From Liquidambar formosana (lineage: Eukaryota; Streptophyta; Magnoliopsida; Saxifragales; Altingiaceae), in assembly GCA_039720395.1 (NCBI GenBank), contig CM077826.1, forward strand, positions 30,872,810 to 30,936,809: DNA of 64,000 nt. The letters are read 5' to 3'. A program made the translations under genes and the position numbers. A model generated the notes under the pieces. The model was not told the origin of the DNA and did no database searches. It was given only the letters and a program-made list of their open reading frames with translations. Below, one piece after another: positions 44,295 to 56,112 of the stretch (the stretch's first letter is position 1; every line of letters begins with the position of its first letter).

Positions 44295-45497
44295 TGTTGG
44301 GAATCGAACTAGAAAGGAAAACATATAAAGGCGGAATCAAAATTTTCCTACGATTCCCAAACTCATGAATCCGATTATGCATAATACCAAAAAAATAACC
44401 TAACTACCAAGAGAGTTGGGATTACTTACAGTTGATAAAGTCTTCTCCTTTAAGCTTCAAGCTTCAATTCTGATTAAGCAGTCCAAGCATACTGCCTCCA
44501 ACGGTATCCACACCTAGCTTGTGCTTGATTTCCTTTCCTTTTTCTTCCTTAAGGTTGCTAGAGGTGGAGAAGAGAAAGAAAGAGAGAGAGAGATGTCCTC
44601 CTTAGTGAATTTTCGCCAGCACGTTGGGGAGTGTTAATGTGATTCAAGTGATGTCATCACATCACATGTGAGGCTTTATATAGCCCACTAATAGGGCCGG
44701 CCATAGGGGAACTCCTAACCCTGGTGTATTTTGTGTAATTACTCTTAATTAGACAATTAGCCCCTAGTTTGCATCAAATACAAATTAGCCCCTTAAAGAA
44801 CTTTTCTTTAATCACTTATACCCTCTCTCATAGACAATCAACCTCTCTTAGCATGATCAGTGTGTGACCCATTGGGTTCACATCATCAAGTAGTAGGAAT
44901 AGCACATGTTGTGCACAATGGAACACTTTCCATTAAGGGTCTAATTGGAACTCCTTCCAATTCCCTAATTGATTATAACTCATTTATATCAATTAGGGCT
45001 TCTACTAACCATGAGTAACACCTAGCATATGGCTCATGGTGTGATCCTTAATGAGGTGAATAGTCATTTACAAAGAACCCTTCTGTTATAGTTTATAGGT
45101 TACAATTCCATCCTTCTATCAACACAATGTCTCCAATTGAACTAATAGGACATGGAAGTCTGTCAAGTCCCTAGTTCAATTACTTCATAGTCATTCATTA
45201 ATATCAACTCAATGATGAACTTATGGAAACTTTTTTCCATATTCATTCTACCATGGGCCCATGGGTTTAATGAGTTATATTCAGTGAATGCTATATGAGA
45301 CATTCACTCTCTTTTTCTTGAGAGTGATGGACTCCTTGTTGATCACTCACATGTCTTCACACACATAGTAGTAGGGCCAATGAACACCATTATAGACCCC
45401 TGAATAGGATCTGTGTTTAGTGTTATCAAACTTCTAAAGCTACATGTATAAGACAACCATGGTGTCTCAGGTCTAAGGATTACTTGTACCACTATAT
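44295..45497 (-). repeat. Truncated LTR, minus orientation
   Basis: Begins TGTTGGGAATCG and follows the 2755-4409 family until CTTGTACCACTATA, where a CACTA element starts. The rest of the LTR is not found on the far side. The left flank is GATTA; the matching duplication is lost with the right end. Confidence 0.8.
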
Positions 45498-46735
45498 CAC
45501 TACAGGAAAAAGCATCTATCGCAACGGTAAAAATCGTTGCGATAACCTCAAAGTCGTTGCAATAAATACCTATTGCAACGACAACACTACCGTTGCAATC
45601 CGTTGCAAAAACCTCCGTGGTAGTAGGTTATTACAACAACAAATATCGTTGCAATACCAATTTCGTTGCAATACACCTCCATTTAATGCAACGATTTTAT
45701 TATTACAATCAATTTTTGTTTCGTTGCGAAAAAGTATTGCAACGATATTATTGTGGCAATATACCTAAAAATAACAATATTTTTAATTAAAAATATTATT
45801 TATCGCAACGACTTTGGCGTTGCAATAAAGTATTGCAACAATTCTTGCCGTGGCAATAACTTATTACTACAACCTTTCCCGTTGCAAAAAAGAATTATTT
45901 TAATTAAAAATATTATTTATCGCAACAACTTCAGCGTTGCAATACGTTATTGCAACAATCCTTCCCGTGGCGATAACTTATTGCTGTAACCTTTCCCATT
46001 GCAAGAAAGAATTATTTTAATTAAAAATATTATTTATCGCAACGACTTTGGCGTTGCAATAAGGTATTGCAACAATTTTTGTCGTAGCAATAACTTATTG
46101 CTATGCTCGTTCCTATTGCAAGAAAGAATTATTTTAAGTAAAAATATTCTTTATCGCAACGACTTCGGCGTTGCAATACATTATTGCAACAATGCTCTCC
46201 GTGGTAATAACTTATTCCTACAACCTTTCCCGTTGCAAAAAAGAATTATTTTAATCAAAAATATTCTTTATCGCAACGACTTTGGCGTTGCAATACGTTA
46301 TTGCAACAATGCTTCCTGTGGCAATAACTTATTGCTACAACCTTTTCCGTTGCAAAACGTTATTGCAACAATGCTTCCCGTAGCAATAACTTATCGCTAC
46401 AATCTTTTCTGTTGCAAAAAAGAATTATTTTAATTAAAAATATTATTTATCGCAACAACTTTGCCGTTGCAATAAGGTATTGCTACAATCGTTCCCATGG
46501 CAATAACTTATTGCTACGACCTTTCCTGTTGCCAGAAAGAATTATTTTAATTAAAAATATTATTTATCGCAACAACTTTACCATTGCAATAAGGTATTGC
46601 TACATCTCTCCCGTGGCAATAACTTATTGCTACGACCTTTCTGGTTGCAAGAAAGAATTATTTTAATTAAAAATTTTATTTATCGCAATGACTTTGGCGT
46701 TGCAATAACTTATATTTCTTTTTTTTTTTTTTAAA
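45498..46735 (+). mobile_element. CACTA transposon end with 117-bp subterminal repeats
   Basis: The terminus CACTACAGGAAAAAGC matches the CACTA (CMC/EnSpm) inverted repeat. It is followed by dense TTGCAAC/GTTGCAA motifs, then eight copies of a unit starting TATCGCAACGACTTTGGCG at 45801, 45918, 46035, 46152, 46269, 46448, 46565 and 46681. Spacing is 117 bp, with one partial extra unit near 46340. Such subterminal arrays bind the transposase in this superfamily. The opposite terminus was not found, so the element is truncated or its right end is missing. Long open frames here are repeat artefacts. Confidence 0.82.
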
Positions 46736-47672
46736 TATATATATATATATATATATATTTTAAAATAGAAATCTGTCATTTCATGGTGACTTGTACCTGT
46801 ACCCTATTTAAGGTAATTAAACCATCCAAAATATGATATCTCAATCCCAAACTTATCCAAATTAATTCAAACCAAAACTTTAAACATTCATTTAACTAAT
46901 GAAGCCATCCAAAACATCACTATATTAAAAGCTTTAAGCACCAAGATTCAACCTTCCAAAATGTCATTACAAATTGAAAATAAATCAACAAAGAAATTAA
47001 AGCATCCATATCACTATATTAAAAGCTTCAAGCTTCAAGCTTTAACCTTTTTCCAAAATGTCATTACAAATTAAAGCTTAAAGCTTCAACCTTCAACCTT
47101 CTAAAATGTCTTACAAATTTTGAAGTAAATCAACAAAGATACTAAAAGCATCCAAAATGCAAAAATTCCGATCTCTTTTAATATCCTCATCTCTCTCTTT
47201 CTATGTGTGTGTGTGTGTGTTTGTGTATCATGTTGTGGACAATGGCTGTGTTTTATGCTTATTTATTTTTGCATCTAAAATAGTTCTATATACGTTAACC
47301 TCCTTAACATTTGTTACCTACTTTAGACAAAAACCAACATAATATGTATAAATATATTTATTTATGAATGTATCCTATCATATTGTATCCTACTATTTCA
47401 AGAATTTCCATATTAGCGTATCCGTATCCATGCTTTATAAATTGAAAATTTCATCAATATACAATCAGATATTCCTACTCAAAATCTGTCATATTTCCTG
47501 CAACAATCGGATTAGAACCCTGATTGAGACTCTAAAACACCTTGACTAATTGGACCAACAAAAACGTTGTATGTATTCATTGTCAGTAAATTAATAACTG
47601 ACATTTGATATAAACTGATAAAAAGCTCCCAAAACATTAAGATGGGTTACGAGAGTTCCATATTTTATGTAC
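46736..47672. other. AT-rich spacer
   Basis: Contains a TA microsatellite (about 46735-46760), a GT run near 47205-47220 and repeated TTAAAGCTTCAAGC-type words near 46940-47090. No gene was recognised. The missing last exon of the kinesin pseudogene would be expected here but was not seen. Confidence 0.5.
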
Positions 47673-47831
47673 CCGTAGCTTTAACCAGTTTAGCAGTCCA
47701 TGCTTCCGGGACTTCTCCTCCTTAACAGTAGTATCATCTGTAGTTTCAACATTTCCTTCGCCAGAAACATACAAGTCAATGTTTTCATCTTCCAAGATTA
47801 AGTCATGCCTTTTGTATGGGAGGTATGCAAG
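47673..47831 (-). pseudogene. KIN-7 exon: C-terminal region
   Basis: Acceptor TTGCAG|CTTGC, reading LAYLPYKRHDLILEDENIDL and ending RKHGLLNWLKLR before a GTACAT donor. Frame open. Confidence 0.82.
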
Positions 47832-48029
47832 CTGCAACATTTAACATAAGCAACTGCAATCAGATCAAACAAAATTGACAAAAATGTTAAAAATAAAAAA
47901 TAAAAAATAAATAGAAAGACAGTCTTGAAAAATGCTAAATTATGAAATGTATTTACGGTAAACTATGGAGTTAATTATAGTTAACAGAGGAGATAAGGGG
48001 GGAAAAAAGGGAAAATTCAATCATTACAC

Positions 48030-48205
48030 CTCTTCTTCTCCAAAGGAATGTCTTCTTCTCAGACCAAGACGGTTTGAAAATCTTGATGATTGTGACGTTT
48101 TTGTAGAGACCAAAATCAACTTTGTCAGCCTTTGTATTCTGCTCAATAAAGCAGCTTTAGCCTCTTCTTCTTGTTACAATCTCGATTGCAGCTTGACTTG
48201 ACCAT
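48030..48205 (-). pseudogene. KIN-7 exon: coiled coil with stop
   Basis: Reads GQVKLQSRL, stop (TAA), QEEEAKAALLSRIQRLTKLI and RRRHSFGEEE, with donor GAG|GTGTAA. The stop replaces a Glu codon. Confidence 0.82.
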
Positions 48206-48558
48206 CTGCTAACTTTATACATCCACCAAAGAAATAGGAAATGTCAATATCCACACAATTGTATTTGCAGAGATATCAGATGTATGCAGTAATAAACTAA
48301 TAATCCAAATAATATATTTTTTGCTTAAAACTAAGGACAAATTGGTGGCACAAAAATGAGGCAACAATTAACCAAGTATCATTCAATGTTTAAGGTTAGA
48401 AATTGATATTTATGGAAGAAGAATAATAAGAAAGAAAGAAAGAAAAAACACTAGCAAATTTCCACATAGGCAGCACTTACAACAAGATCAAACATTGAAG
48501 TACAGGAAAAACATAACAGCCTTATGAAAAAAAAAATGTTGATTCACTTCAAGTATAC

Positions 48559-48705
48559 CTTTTGTTTTAGAAGCAAAATATCATCTCCTCCACTATCTTT
48601 CAGTTGAGGAACCCTAATGATACCCTTCTTCAATTGATCTAACTCTTCCTTTAAACAGCGAATCTTGTTTTGGTATTTCTTGATAAGTGATTTATCATCA
48701 ATTAT
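48559..48705 (-). pseudogene. KIN-7 exon: neck coiled coil
   Basis: Acceptor CCTACAG|ATAATT, reading IIDDKSLIKKYQNKIRCLKE and PQLKDSGGDDILLLKQK, then donor GTATAC. Its frame does not join cleanly to the next exon (48205), which suggests a small loss at the junction. Confidence 0.85.
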
Positions 48706-48785
48706 CTGTAGGTTCCTTAAATTACTTCTCACAACTGTAAAAAAAAAAAGTATTTCAAAGTTGCAGACATTTCAAAAGAACCTAC

Positions 48786-48892
48786 CTTATTTTGTGACGC
48801 TTGAATTTCAATGTGTTTTGCACGGTGGGCGAACTTTAACGTGTTATGCGTCTCTTCCGAATTGCTTGAAGAAGGAGTAACATGCAAAGGAG
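48786..48892 (-). pseudogene. KIN-7 exon: end of motor domain
   Basis: Reads TPSSSNSEETHNTLKFAHRA then KHIEIQASQNK, with donor AAG|GTAGG. The first codons need a one-base gap, so a frameshift is likely near 48880. Confidence 0.85.
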
Positions 48893-48942
48893 CTATCATA
48901 TTAAACAATAAAAATAAATAAATACACTATAAAACTGTTGTT

Positions 48943-50592
48943 TGTTGGGAATCGAACAAGAAGGAAAAATACAAAGGCGGAATATAAAAATTTTTCCTAC
49001 GATTCCCAATCCCATGAATCTAACTATGCATAACACAAAATCAAACCCTAACTACAAAGAGGGTTAGAACACTTACAGAATTTTTGTCTTCTCCGTTTTG
49101 CTCCAAGCTTCGACTCCGGACAGCGGTGAATGAGCAGCCCAAGTGTGCTGCCTCCAACGGTATCCACACCTAGCTAGAGCTTCAAGTCTTTTCCTTCTTT
49201 CCCATGTTGTTGCTAGAGTAGGAGAAGAGAGGAGAGAGAGAGAGGGAGGCTGGAAATTCTGGCCAGCCCTTGGTGTCTTCTAAAAGTGATGATGTCACAC
49301 ATCATAGTGTGACTTAAATAGTCCACACTAAAGGGGCCGGCCCTAGGGGGGAAACCCTTTTAGGATTTTGTGCAATTTCCCTAAATTGCATAATAACCCC
49401 TATTGTTTATATCAAATACAAACATGGCCTCAAAGAACTATTCTTTATGCACCATACCCTTTCTCTCATAGACTTAAAAGCTCATCTTGCATGATCAGTG
49501 TGTGACCCATTGGGTTCACATCATCAAGTAGTAGGAATAGCACGAGGTGTGCACAATGGAACTCTTTCCATTTAGGGTCTAATTGGAACTCCTTCCAATT
49601 CCCTAATTGATTATAACTCACTTATATCAATTAAGGCTTCTACTAACCATGAGTAACACCTAGCATATGGCTCATGGTGTGGTCCTTAATGAGGTGAATA
49701 GTCATTTACAAAGAACCCTTCTGTTATAGTTTATAGGTTACAATTGCATCCTTCCTTCAACACAATGTCTCCAATTGAACTAATAGGACATGGAAGTCTG
49801 TCAAGTCCCTAGTTCAATTACTTTATACTCATTCATAGATATCAACTCATTGATGAACTCATGAAACTCTTTTCATATTCATCCTACCATGGCCATGGAT
49901 TTAATGAGTTATATTATGAATGCTATATGAGACATTCTCTCTCTTTTCCTGAGAGTGATGGATCCCTTGTTGATCACTCACATGCCTTCACACACATAGC
50001 AGTAGGGCCAATGAACACCTTTGCAGACCCCTGAATAGGATCTGCACTTAGTGTTATCAAACTTCTAAAGCTACATGCATAAGGCAACTATGGTGTCTCA
50101 GGTCTAAGGATTACTTGTACCACTATAACAATGAGAAACTGATTGACAGGCAGGATAAAACTCCATTCAGTTTATCTCATATCTTTGGTCACATTCAGTG
50201 TACCTATTCTCGCAATAGGCACCCACTTGTTGGTTGTAGTGTCTCCACACAAATAGCTTGAGACTAGCTATCCTCCTATAGAGTCAGCCTAACAAGTGCT
50301 AGTCCTATGGTTCATTACTGTCCATCATAGTGAACCTTCAACTAGGAATGCTTTAGGAGTTTAGTACAGAGATATATCTATAGTCTCAAAATTACAACTC
50401 TTTGTAATTCCATATTCTCAACTCTAACTCCATGGACATATTATGTAAATATAAATGATGCATATAAACATAATAGAATAAGCCCTTTTATTAAATCAAT
50501 AATAAATGTGACATACATAAATGAAATCAAATGATTGTTCCTAATCCCTAAACAATCATCTCTATGATTGGCTCTAGGGCATAATCCTAACA
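48943..50592 (-). mobile_element. Solo LTR in kinesin pseudogene
   Basis: 1650 bp, TG...CA, with the duplication TTGTT on both sides (48938-48942 and 50593-50597). Same family as 2755-4409, of which it looks a close copy. It lies just upstream, on the coding strand, of the exon at 48786-48892, between it and the missing motor exon. Confidence 0.93.
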
Positions 50593-50597
50593 TTGTT

Positions 50598-51870
50598 CAC
50601 CAGCAAAATTTGTTTAAAAGAATATGCTGCCACACAACATATAAAAATAACTCTATTATTCACCCAGATGCATTGCATGCTTGTTTCACCAAAAAATTTA
50701 TGGGAAGGCTTATAGATACACATCCATGTCCACTTAATGAAGACTGAAGTAGCCTAGTCAATTTGGAGTCCCTGTATGGTATATGAGTAGCCCTCCGATC
50801 AGTTAATTTCGATATAACCTGTGACAGTCACCAGTTTATCAAATTTCTGGATAAATATACTCACTCTGCACAATTCTTTTATGAATAAAAAATTTTATAA
50901 GCAAAAAAAGAATTGCTCAAAATCCTTGTACGGGGGTAGTATACATGCAAGAGAACAACTCAATCCAAAGTACTGAAAGGACCATCAAATACAACATTGT
51001 ACTGCCTATTGATAGGAATTTAATAACATAGTACAATTCAAAATATCACCAACTATTTAACAACACAAGACATTATTACAGCAAAAAGGAGTAATAGACA
51101 AGATCAAGTAAACGATAAAGAAAAATGTTAGGTAAAATATTGAGATATACCTAGAATTAAAACAAAAGCAAGTGCGTGAGAGAGAGAAAGGTGGGAAGAT
51201 GGGATTGATTTCCATTCAGTCAATATTAGTAGCTAAATATAATTATTTTGTGGTTTTGGGAGTCCCTAATAATAATTTTAGGGACCTTGTATAGTGCAAT
51301 GATAATGAAATCTGAAGGGGAGAAAAGCAACTTACGGGAGCTAATGTTAAGTAATGTTTAGTGATTCTAATTTTTTTAGTACCAAATCTGTTGACATGTT
51401 CTTCACAGTTCTTTCAGAGCAAGCCCAAAACAACTTTAAACAAAGACGTAATGCTAGCCAAAAGCCAAAGTGGGATATAATTTTCCATAATATTTTATTT
51501 TTGAAGGAGAAAAATTGCACAAGTTAAAAAAAGGAGGAAAAAGAAGAAGGGGAAACTCAACAATCCTTCACTTCAAATTTTATTTTATTTTTTTACAAGT
51601 TTCCTCAATATTTACAAGGTATCCAAAAAGTTGGGCCATTGCTATACTATAGTGCAACATTTCAAGGTATTGGTTAAAATATTTTATTTTTGGCAAGTAA
51701 GAATTTAAAACTCAACTCAAAAAAGCCTTAACCCCAAGGACATAATTAAGAATTTCATTGTTGATAAAAGGAAAAAATAATTAAGAACTTCATTAAAGAG
51801 AAAAGGCCTTGGTTAAAATTTTTAAACGAATCCTTCTCTTTAAATTTTATAAAGCATTAATAAATAAAGA
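50598..51870. other. Intron-like AT-rich DNA
   Basis: Between the solo LTR and the MITE. No exon, RNA gene or transposon terminus was recognised. The motor exon expected between LLTLGT and TPSSSN was searched for by eye and not found. Confidence 0.45.
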
Positions 51871-52081
51871 ACTTCCTCTGTCCCAATTTGTTTTTCCAAT
51901 ATTACCCTTCTTTAATAGAATGTTAGTTGATGTGACATTTGGTGTAGTAATTGTAATTTTAATATAGTAAAGGGCATTTGGGAAAGTAAAATAATTATTT
52001 GCTTTGACTTTTGACAATGGACAAACATTTTGGAACATCCCAAAATGGAAAATGTGGACAAAAAAATTGGGACAGAGGGAG
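51871..52081. mobile_element. Stowaway-like MITE
   Basis: About 210 bp with inverted ends ACTTCCTCTGTCCCAATT and its complement AATTGGGACAGAGGGAGG. The CTCCCTCYGTCCCA-type terminus is typical of Stowaway MITEs of the Tc1/mariner group. No coding capacity. Confidence 0.75.
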
Positions 52082-52567
52082 GGGAGCATCATATACATAA
52101 TGCCCATTCTCTAATTTTTTCACTATCCCTATATTTGCCATAGAAACTCAACATTTGTTGTGCAATGGGGTCTCAAGTGAGCAGGGTGTTAAAATGATAT
52201 ACATAATTCCCATTCTCTAACAGCTTAAGCTTTTGGGGTGAAATGGTAGTTTAATGGAGATATTGGGAATTGTAAAACTTTAGGAGTATGCCAAAATATG
52301 GTTCAGCATTAATATAATATTAATATAACACTTAATGTGTTTCAGCAGGATCTTGTTGCATAGGAGATATATTATATACTAGCTGTGAATGAAGACACAC
52401 TAACTTTGAATGAAGAAAAAATTCTAATGGCGAAAGACATTGAGTTTTTCAGGCTGCATGTTCAAAGCTTGAAGCCAGCTTGAGAGAAAAGTAGTGTATT
52501 TGTATAAAAAAAAAAATTCTATAAAACAGCATAAACTTGGGCTCCACAAATAGATGAATAAAGCTGC

Positions 52568-52770
52568 TTATTTTTTGATAACGAGGAAGCCCTTCGGGAA
52601 AATCCTGGGCCCATATAAGACCCAACAACTCATATGGACCAGTTAAGTCTTAGGCCTATGAGAACCATGAAACCTTATGTGGGTGACCCCAAGGAGTTTA
52701 GCAAGAGTTGAAATTAGGACCTCCGCTTCTTGAGACAGGGTCCTTTGCCAACTAAGCTACCTCTTAAAGA
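52568..52770 (-). mobile_element. tRNA-derived SINE
   Basis: On the minus strand a box A-like TAGCTTAGTTGG (52759-52748) is followed by a box B-like GGTCCTAATTTC (52721-52710), then a tRNA-unrelated body, and an A-rich end (TATCAAAAAATA). The arrangement is that of a plant SINE. Box B is degenerate, so it is not a tRNA gene. Confidence 0.65.
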
Positions 52771-53195
52771 GGTCCAAGTCAGACACTCAACTCAAATACC
52801 CTAGACACCTGATAATGTAAAGACCATTATTGCAGTCCACTAGGGCTTCGCAAAGTTAGTAAACAAAAAAACTAAAATTTGTACATCTTAAAGAATCACA
52901 GTCCCATTGAGTTTCAAATAAAAATAAAAATAATAAAAAAATCTATAGGCTTAATTACTCTTTCAACTTGATGAGATTATCAGAATAGCAAAGATGCTAA
53001 AATTTAAAATTCATGATTAACTAAGAAGCTGCTGTGAGACTAACTACTAATTTGCAAGACAATTAAGAGCTATTCATAGGCTTCCAAATTTCAATAGATG
53101 AGATCCACTGATAGGAAAAGACATCTGAGAATATATAGAACGGCAACCAACTGAAGAATAGTGTTCTCACACTTAAAATACACATTGCAGCAACA

Positions 53196-53253
53196 AATAT
53201 ATATACATGCACACACACACACATATATATATATATGGAGAGAGAGAGAGAGA
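53196..53253. repeat. Compound microsatellite (AC, TA, GA)
   Basis: Consecutive runs of AC, TA and GA dinucleotides. Explains two apparent short open frames here. Confidence 0.85.
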
Positions 53254-53519
53254 ATTGTAACAAAATTGTCCATTTAGTCTAAGAATCCTTACACTAATAA
53301 CCTGGTCTGAAATGAAAAATAAGACAAAAGAACACAATGAACTGTTTTTTCTTTAATCTCATAGAAATTGCTATAAGTAACAGGGAAAATTTTCAGACAG
53401 TAAATATCTAGATGATAAGTAACTATTAATTTGATCATCAAAAGAGAAATTACTTATGGCAAACCATTACACTCCAAAAACCAAAGACACTTAAATAATA
53501 ACAATGTTTAAGGCCTCAC

Positions 53520-53624
53520 GGTTCCAAGAGTAAGCAGACTTTTATTTATATAGGATCCTTCCTTTCATCGCACACCAGTCGTTTCCGCCTTAGAACTCTC
53601 AGAACCTGCCAGATCGATGAGGTT
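53520..53624 (-). pseudogene. KIN-7 exon: switch II with stop
   Basis: 105 bp, reading NLIDLAGSESSKAETTGVR, stop (TGA, probably from CGA at a CpG site), KEGSYINKSLLTLGT. Acceptor CCTGCAG|AACC, donor ACC|GTGAGG. Confidence 0.9.
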
Positions 53625-53824
53625 CTGCAGGTATAAGTAAAATACACAAAAGTTATAACAAATAGACTAAGCATGGTTTAATAAGGCAACTAGCATAATT
53701 ATTCATAGCAAAGGAAATAGAGAACATAAAGAGGTTAAAAGTTAAATAAAAAAGAGGAGTCAATTAACAGCCTGAAGAGACAGCCAATTGGGACCAGTCC
53801 CATTATATAGGCCTCAGAAGTTAC

Positions 53825-53887
53825 CAGTTGTGACAAGTTAACAGCCTCTCCTTCGCTATTTTCACCACATGGGCTACTTTCTATAGT
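53825..53887 (-). pseudogene. KIN-7 exon: loop region of motor
   Basis: 63 bp, exactly 21 codons, reading TIESSPCGENSEGEAV then NLSQL. Acceptor TTAACAG|ACT, donor CTG|GTAACT. Intact. Confidence 0.88.
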
Positions 53888-55796
53888 CTGTTAACAAGGT
53901 AGTGGAAGTAAAATTATGTTACGATTGAAGATTCGGAAATAAACCAAGAACTGGAAATATAAAAAAAGTAAATGATTGTTGACAAATGTACTACATTATC
54001 ATAAATCAGAATCCCAGAGAAAAATAAATGACTTTGTTCGCATGTAATAGCTATACAGTATACACATGATTTTAAGAAGTTTAAACTTCTTTTTGAATGA
54101 AAAGAGAATGAGCACTTAATAACATTTAAAAGTGGATCAAACAATACTCTAAAGACTTTTTTCTCGGTACAGGGATAGAATGAGCAACACGTAAAGCTTG
54201 TAAAGTTAAATCAAGAGAGCCTGATGGCCCTGATCAAACAAAATAGGCTAGTGCCAATCTATGTATGTTTCAGTAAAGGCCTACATGATTGAATTTGATA
54301 GAAACCTCATCAAAAAATAAATTAATAGAAGACAAAAATGTCACTTGGCAAGATGTGGCTGACCATATTTATATAAATAAATAAATAAAAAGGTCCATGA
54401 CACATTGGAGAAAATGAAGTGTCATATAAAGAAATTGAATGATGGAATAATGAATCTCCGATCGGAGCAATCATATTTACATCCCTGTGGAAATCACTGT
54501 AAAGAAAGCATTCAACTCCAGCAGATGTCATAGCCATTAGGGAAACCAATGGAAGGGTCCTCAATGGATTACCACAAATTATAGTTAACCCTTGGCGACA
54601 AACCGCTCCCGTTTAATTGGATAGCTGACCATATTTTTGGCATGTCATGTACCGTAATTGTGGACCACTTCTTCAGTGGATAAAGTTCTATATTTAAGGA
54701 GGTATTGTTTAAAAATAAATAAAATTTCTTAGGTTTCCTTTTCTTTTTGCAATTTTCTTCTAACTGGACACATAAGCACAATACTCATGGTTACAATTTG
54801 TATATCTCTCATTTCCTTACATCTATTATAAATCACATAAGCACAAGTCAAGTTCTAAAAATTACATGGATTCACATATATTTACTAGTTTTGAGCTTTC
54901 AACGCTAATTTGCTTGGATTATTCAATAGAAAAAATGAGGAGAAAAGAGAGATGTAAAAGAAAATAAGAAAATAAATAATAATAAGATGCACAAAAAGAA
55001 AGAAGGTAACGATTATGGGAAGAAAAATAGGAGAGAGCTAGATTTGAAGGTGATAGAAAACTCTAATAGATTACTATTTATATATACAAGCTCCTAACAA
55101 ATCTATATTATTAAATATAACCACTCGCTCAGAATTTACAGCCCTTACAACTATAAGTAACCAGATGATTACAGAAATTTAATTAATTTGCTTTAATCAA
55201 TCATAAAAAAGAAAGCATGGTGGATGAGATGCCTGAGTACTCCTTGTAGCATTTTCTTAACTGGCTAAATCTTCTACACTGGTCCAATTAGAGGCTCAAA
55301 ATAATATATGAGATTAGGGTTAATATCAGCCCTAAAATTTTGTTCCAGCTTCTAATTTATATAGGTGCCTACTACTTTCAGTGAATTTTCATAGCAGTAG
55401 CAAGCTCACAGGGGGAAAAGGAGAAGGAAACAACCTGGCAGCTCAACCAGACACCCATGCCTTTCAATCAGGAGTTGATACACTTTGAAAGTTCAGCACT
55501 TCAGCCGAACCAAATACGATACACTTTGAAAGTTCAGCACTTCAGCTAAACCAAATACCAAGTGGCTGAAATATCTGTGTCTTTGTGTGTGCACGCATGC
55601 TTCTGTGTTAGTGTTGGTGCATCTTTTGAATGTGTCTACTGAAGACTTTACACACATGCAATATATCTAACATGAAAACGTCATCTAACTTAAAATGAAT
55701 GAATGCAAGTCAAAATGATATCAATGACAAAAGCAAATGAAATGCAACAATCAATTAGAGTTATGTAGTGCTTCCATTATAATAGCATAAAAATAC
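53888..55796. other. Intron-like DNA of kinesin pseudogene
   Basis: AT-rich, no recognised exon. Near 55470-55560 the words GATACACTTTGAAAGTTCAGC and CTTCAGCYRAACC occur twice, 45 bp apart, as a short direct duplication. Confidence 0.45.
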
Positions 55797-55864
55797 TAGT
55801 GTAAATATCATATGGCTCCTGCTGCTGAGTAGATTGAAGTTTATGGACCCAACATGTCTGTGCT
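55797..55864 (-). pseudogene. KIN-7 exon: switch I
   Basis: 68 bp; AG completes a Glu codon from the upstream exon, then HRHVGSINFNLLSSRSHMIF and TL. Acceptor AAACAG, donor CTA|GTATTT. Contains the nucleotide-sensing NxxSSRSH motif. Intact. Confidence 0.9.
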
Positions 55865-56033
55865 CTGTTTCAACAAGTAAAATCTTATCACAAAAGCATG
55901 AAAATAATTTCCAGGAATAATAACAAAAAGTGGGCATTAAGTAAGATGACACCAATGATCACAAAAAACCCAAGTTAGAAGATTATAGTCTCTCAACCAC
56001 TCTAATAAAAAAAGAATGACAGCAGATTTGTAC

Positions 56034-56112
56034 CTTCTCCAGCTTCTATAAGGGAAAGGGCATGAGCAAGGGATAATACAACTTCTTCCTTTATACCTTC
56101 AACAAAGGTTCC
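56034..56112 (-). pseudogene. KIN-7 exon: motor, upstream of switch I
   Basis: 79 bp, reading GTFVEGIKEEVVLSLAHALS then LIEAGE plus one base. Acceptor TTGTAG|GGAACC, donor GAAG|GTACAA. It is the most upstream exon I can recognise. Confidence 0.85.

Larger units (their letters stand above)
47673..56112 (-). pseudogene. Kinesin-like protein KIN-7 (KIN-7K-like) pseudogene
   Basis: Eight exons on the minus strand match a plant kinesin-7: microtubule motor parts in 53520-56112 and the post-motor coiled coil plus C-terminus in 47673-48892. Seen directly: switch I (NLLSSRSH), switch II region (LIDLAGSES), NTLKFAHRAK, then KSLIKKYQNKIRCLKEELDQ and the C-terminal RKHGLLNWLKLR. The P-loop exons upstream and the exon between LLTLGT and TPSSSN are missing. 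Two in-frame stops (in 53520-53624 and 48030-48205) and a probable one-base deletion near 48880 show it is not functional. Introns are present, so it decayed from a genomic copy rather than from a retrocopy. A solo LTR, a SINE and a MITE lie in its introns. The KIN-7K assignment is from remembered family sequence. Confidence 0.88.

Noticed and set aside
45484..46666. Several overlapping plus-strand open frames with repeated IILIKNIIYRN-like peptides
   Set aside because: They are translations of the 117-bp CACTA subterminal repeats; periodic sequence without stops, no protein family.
52700..52765. tRNA gene on the minus strand
   Set aside because: Box A is good but box B is degenerate and no acceptor stem pairs; better explained as a SINE head.
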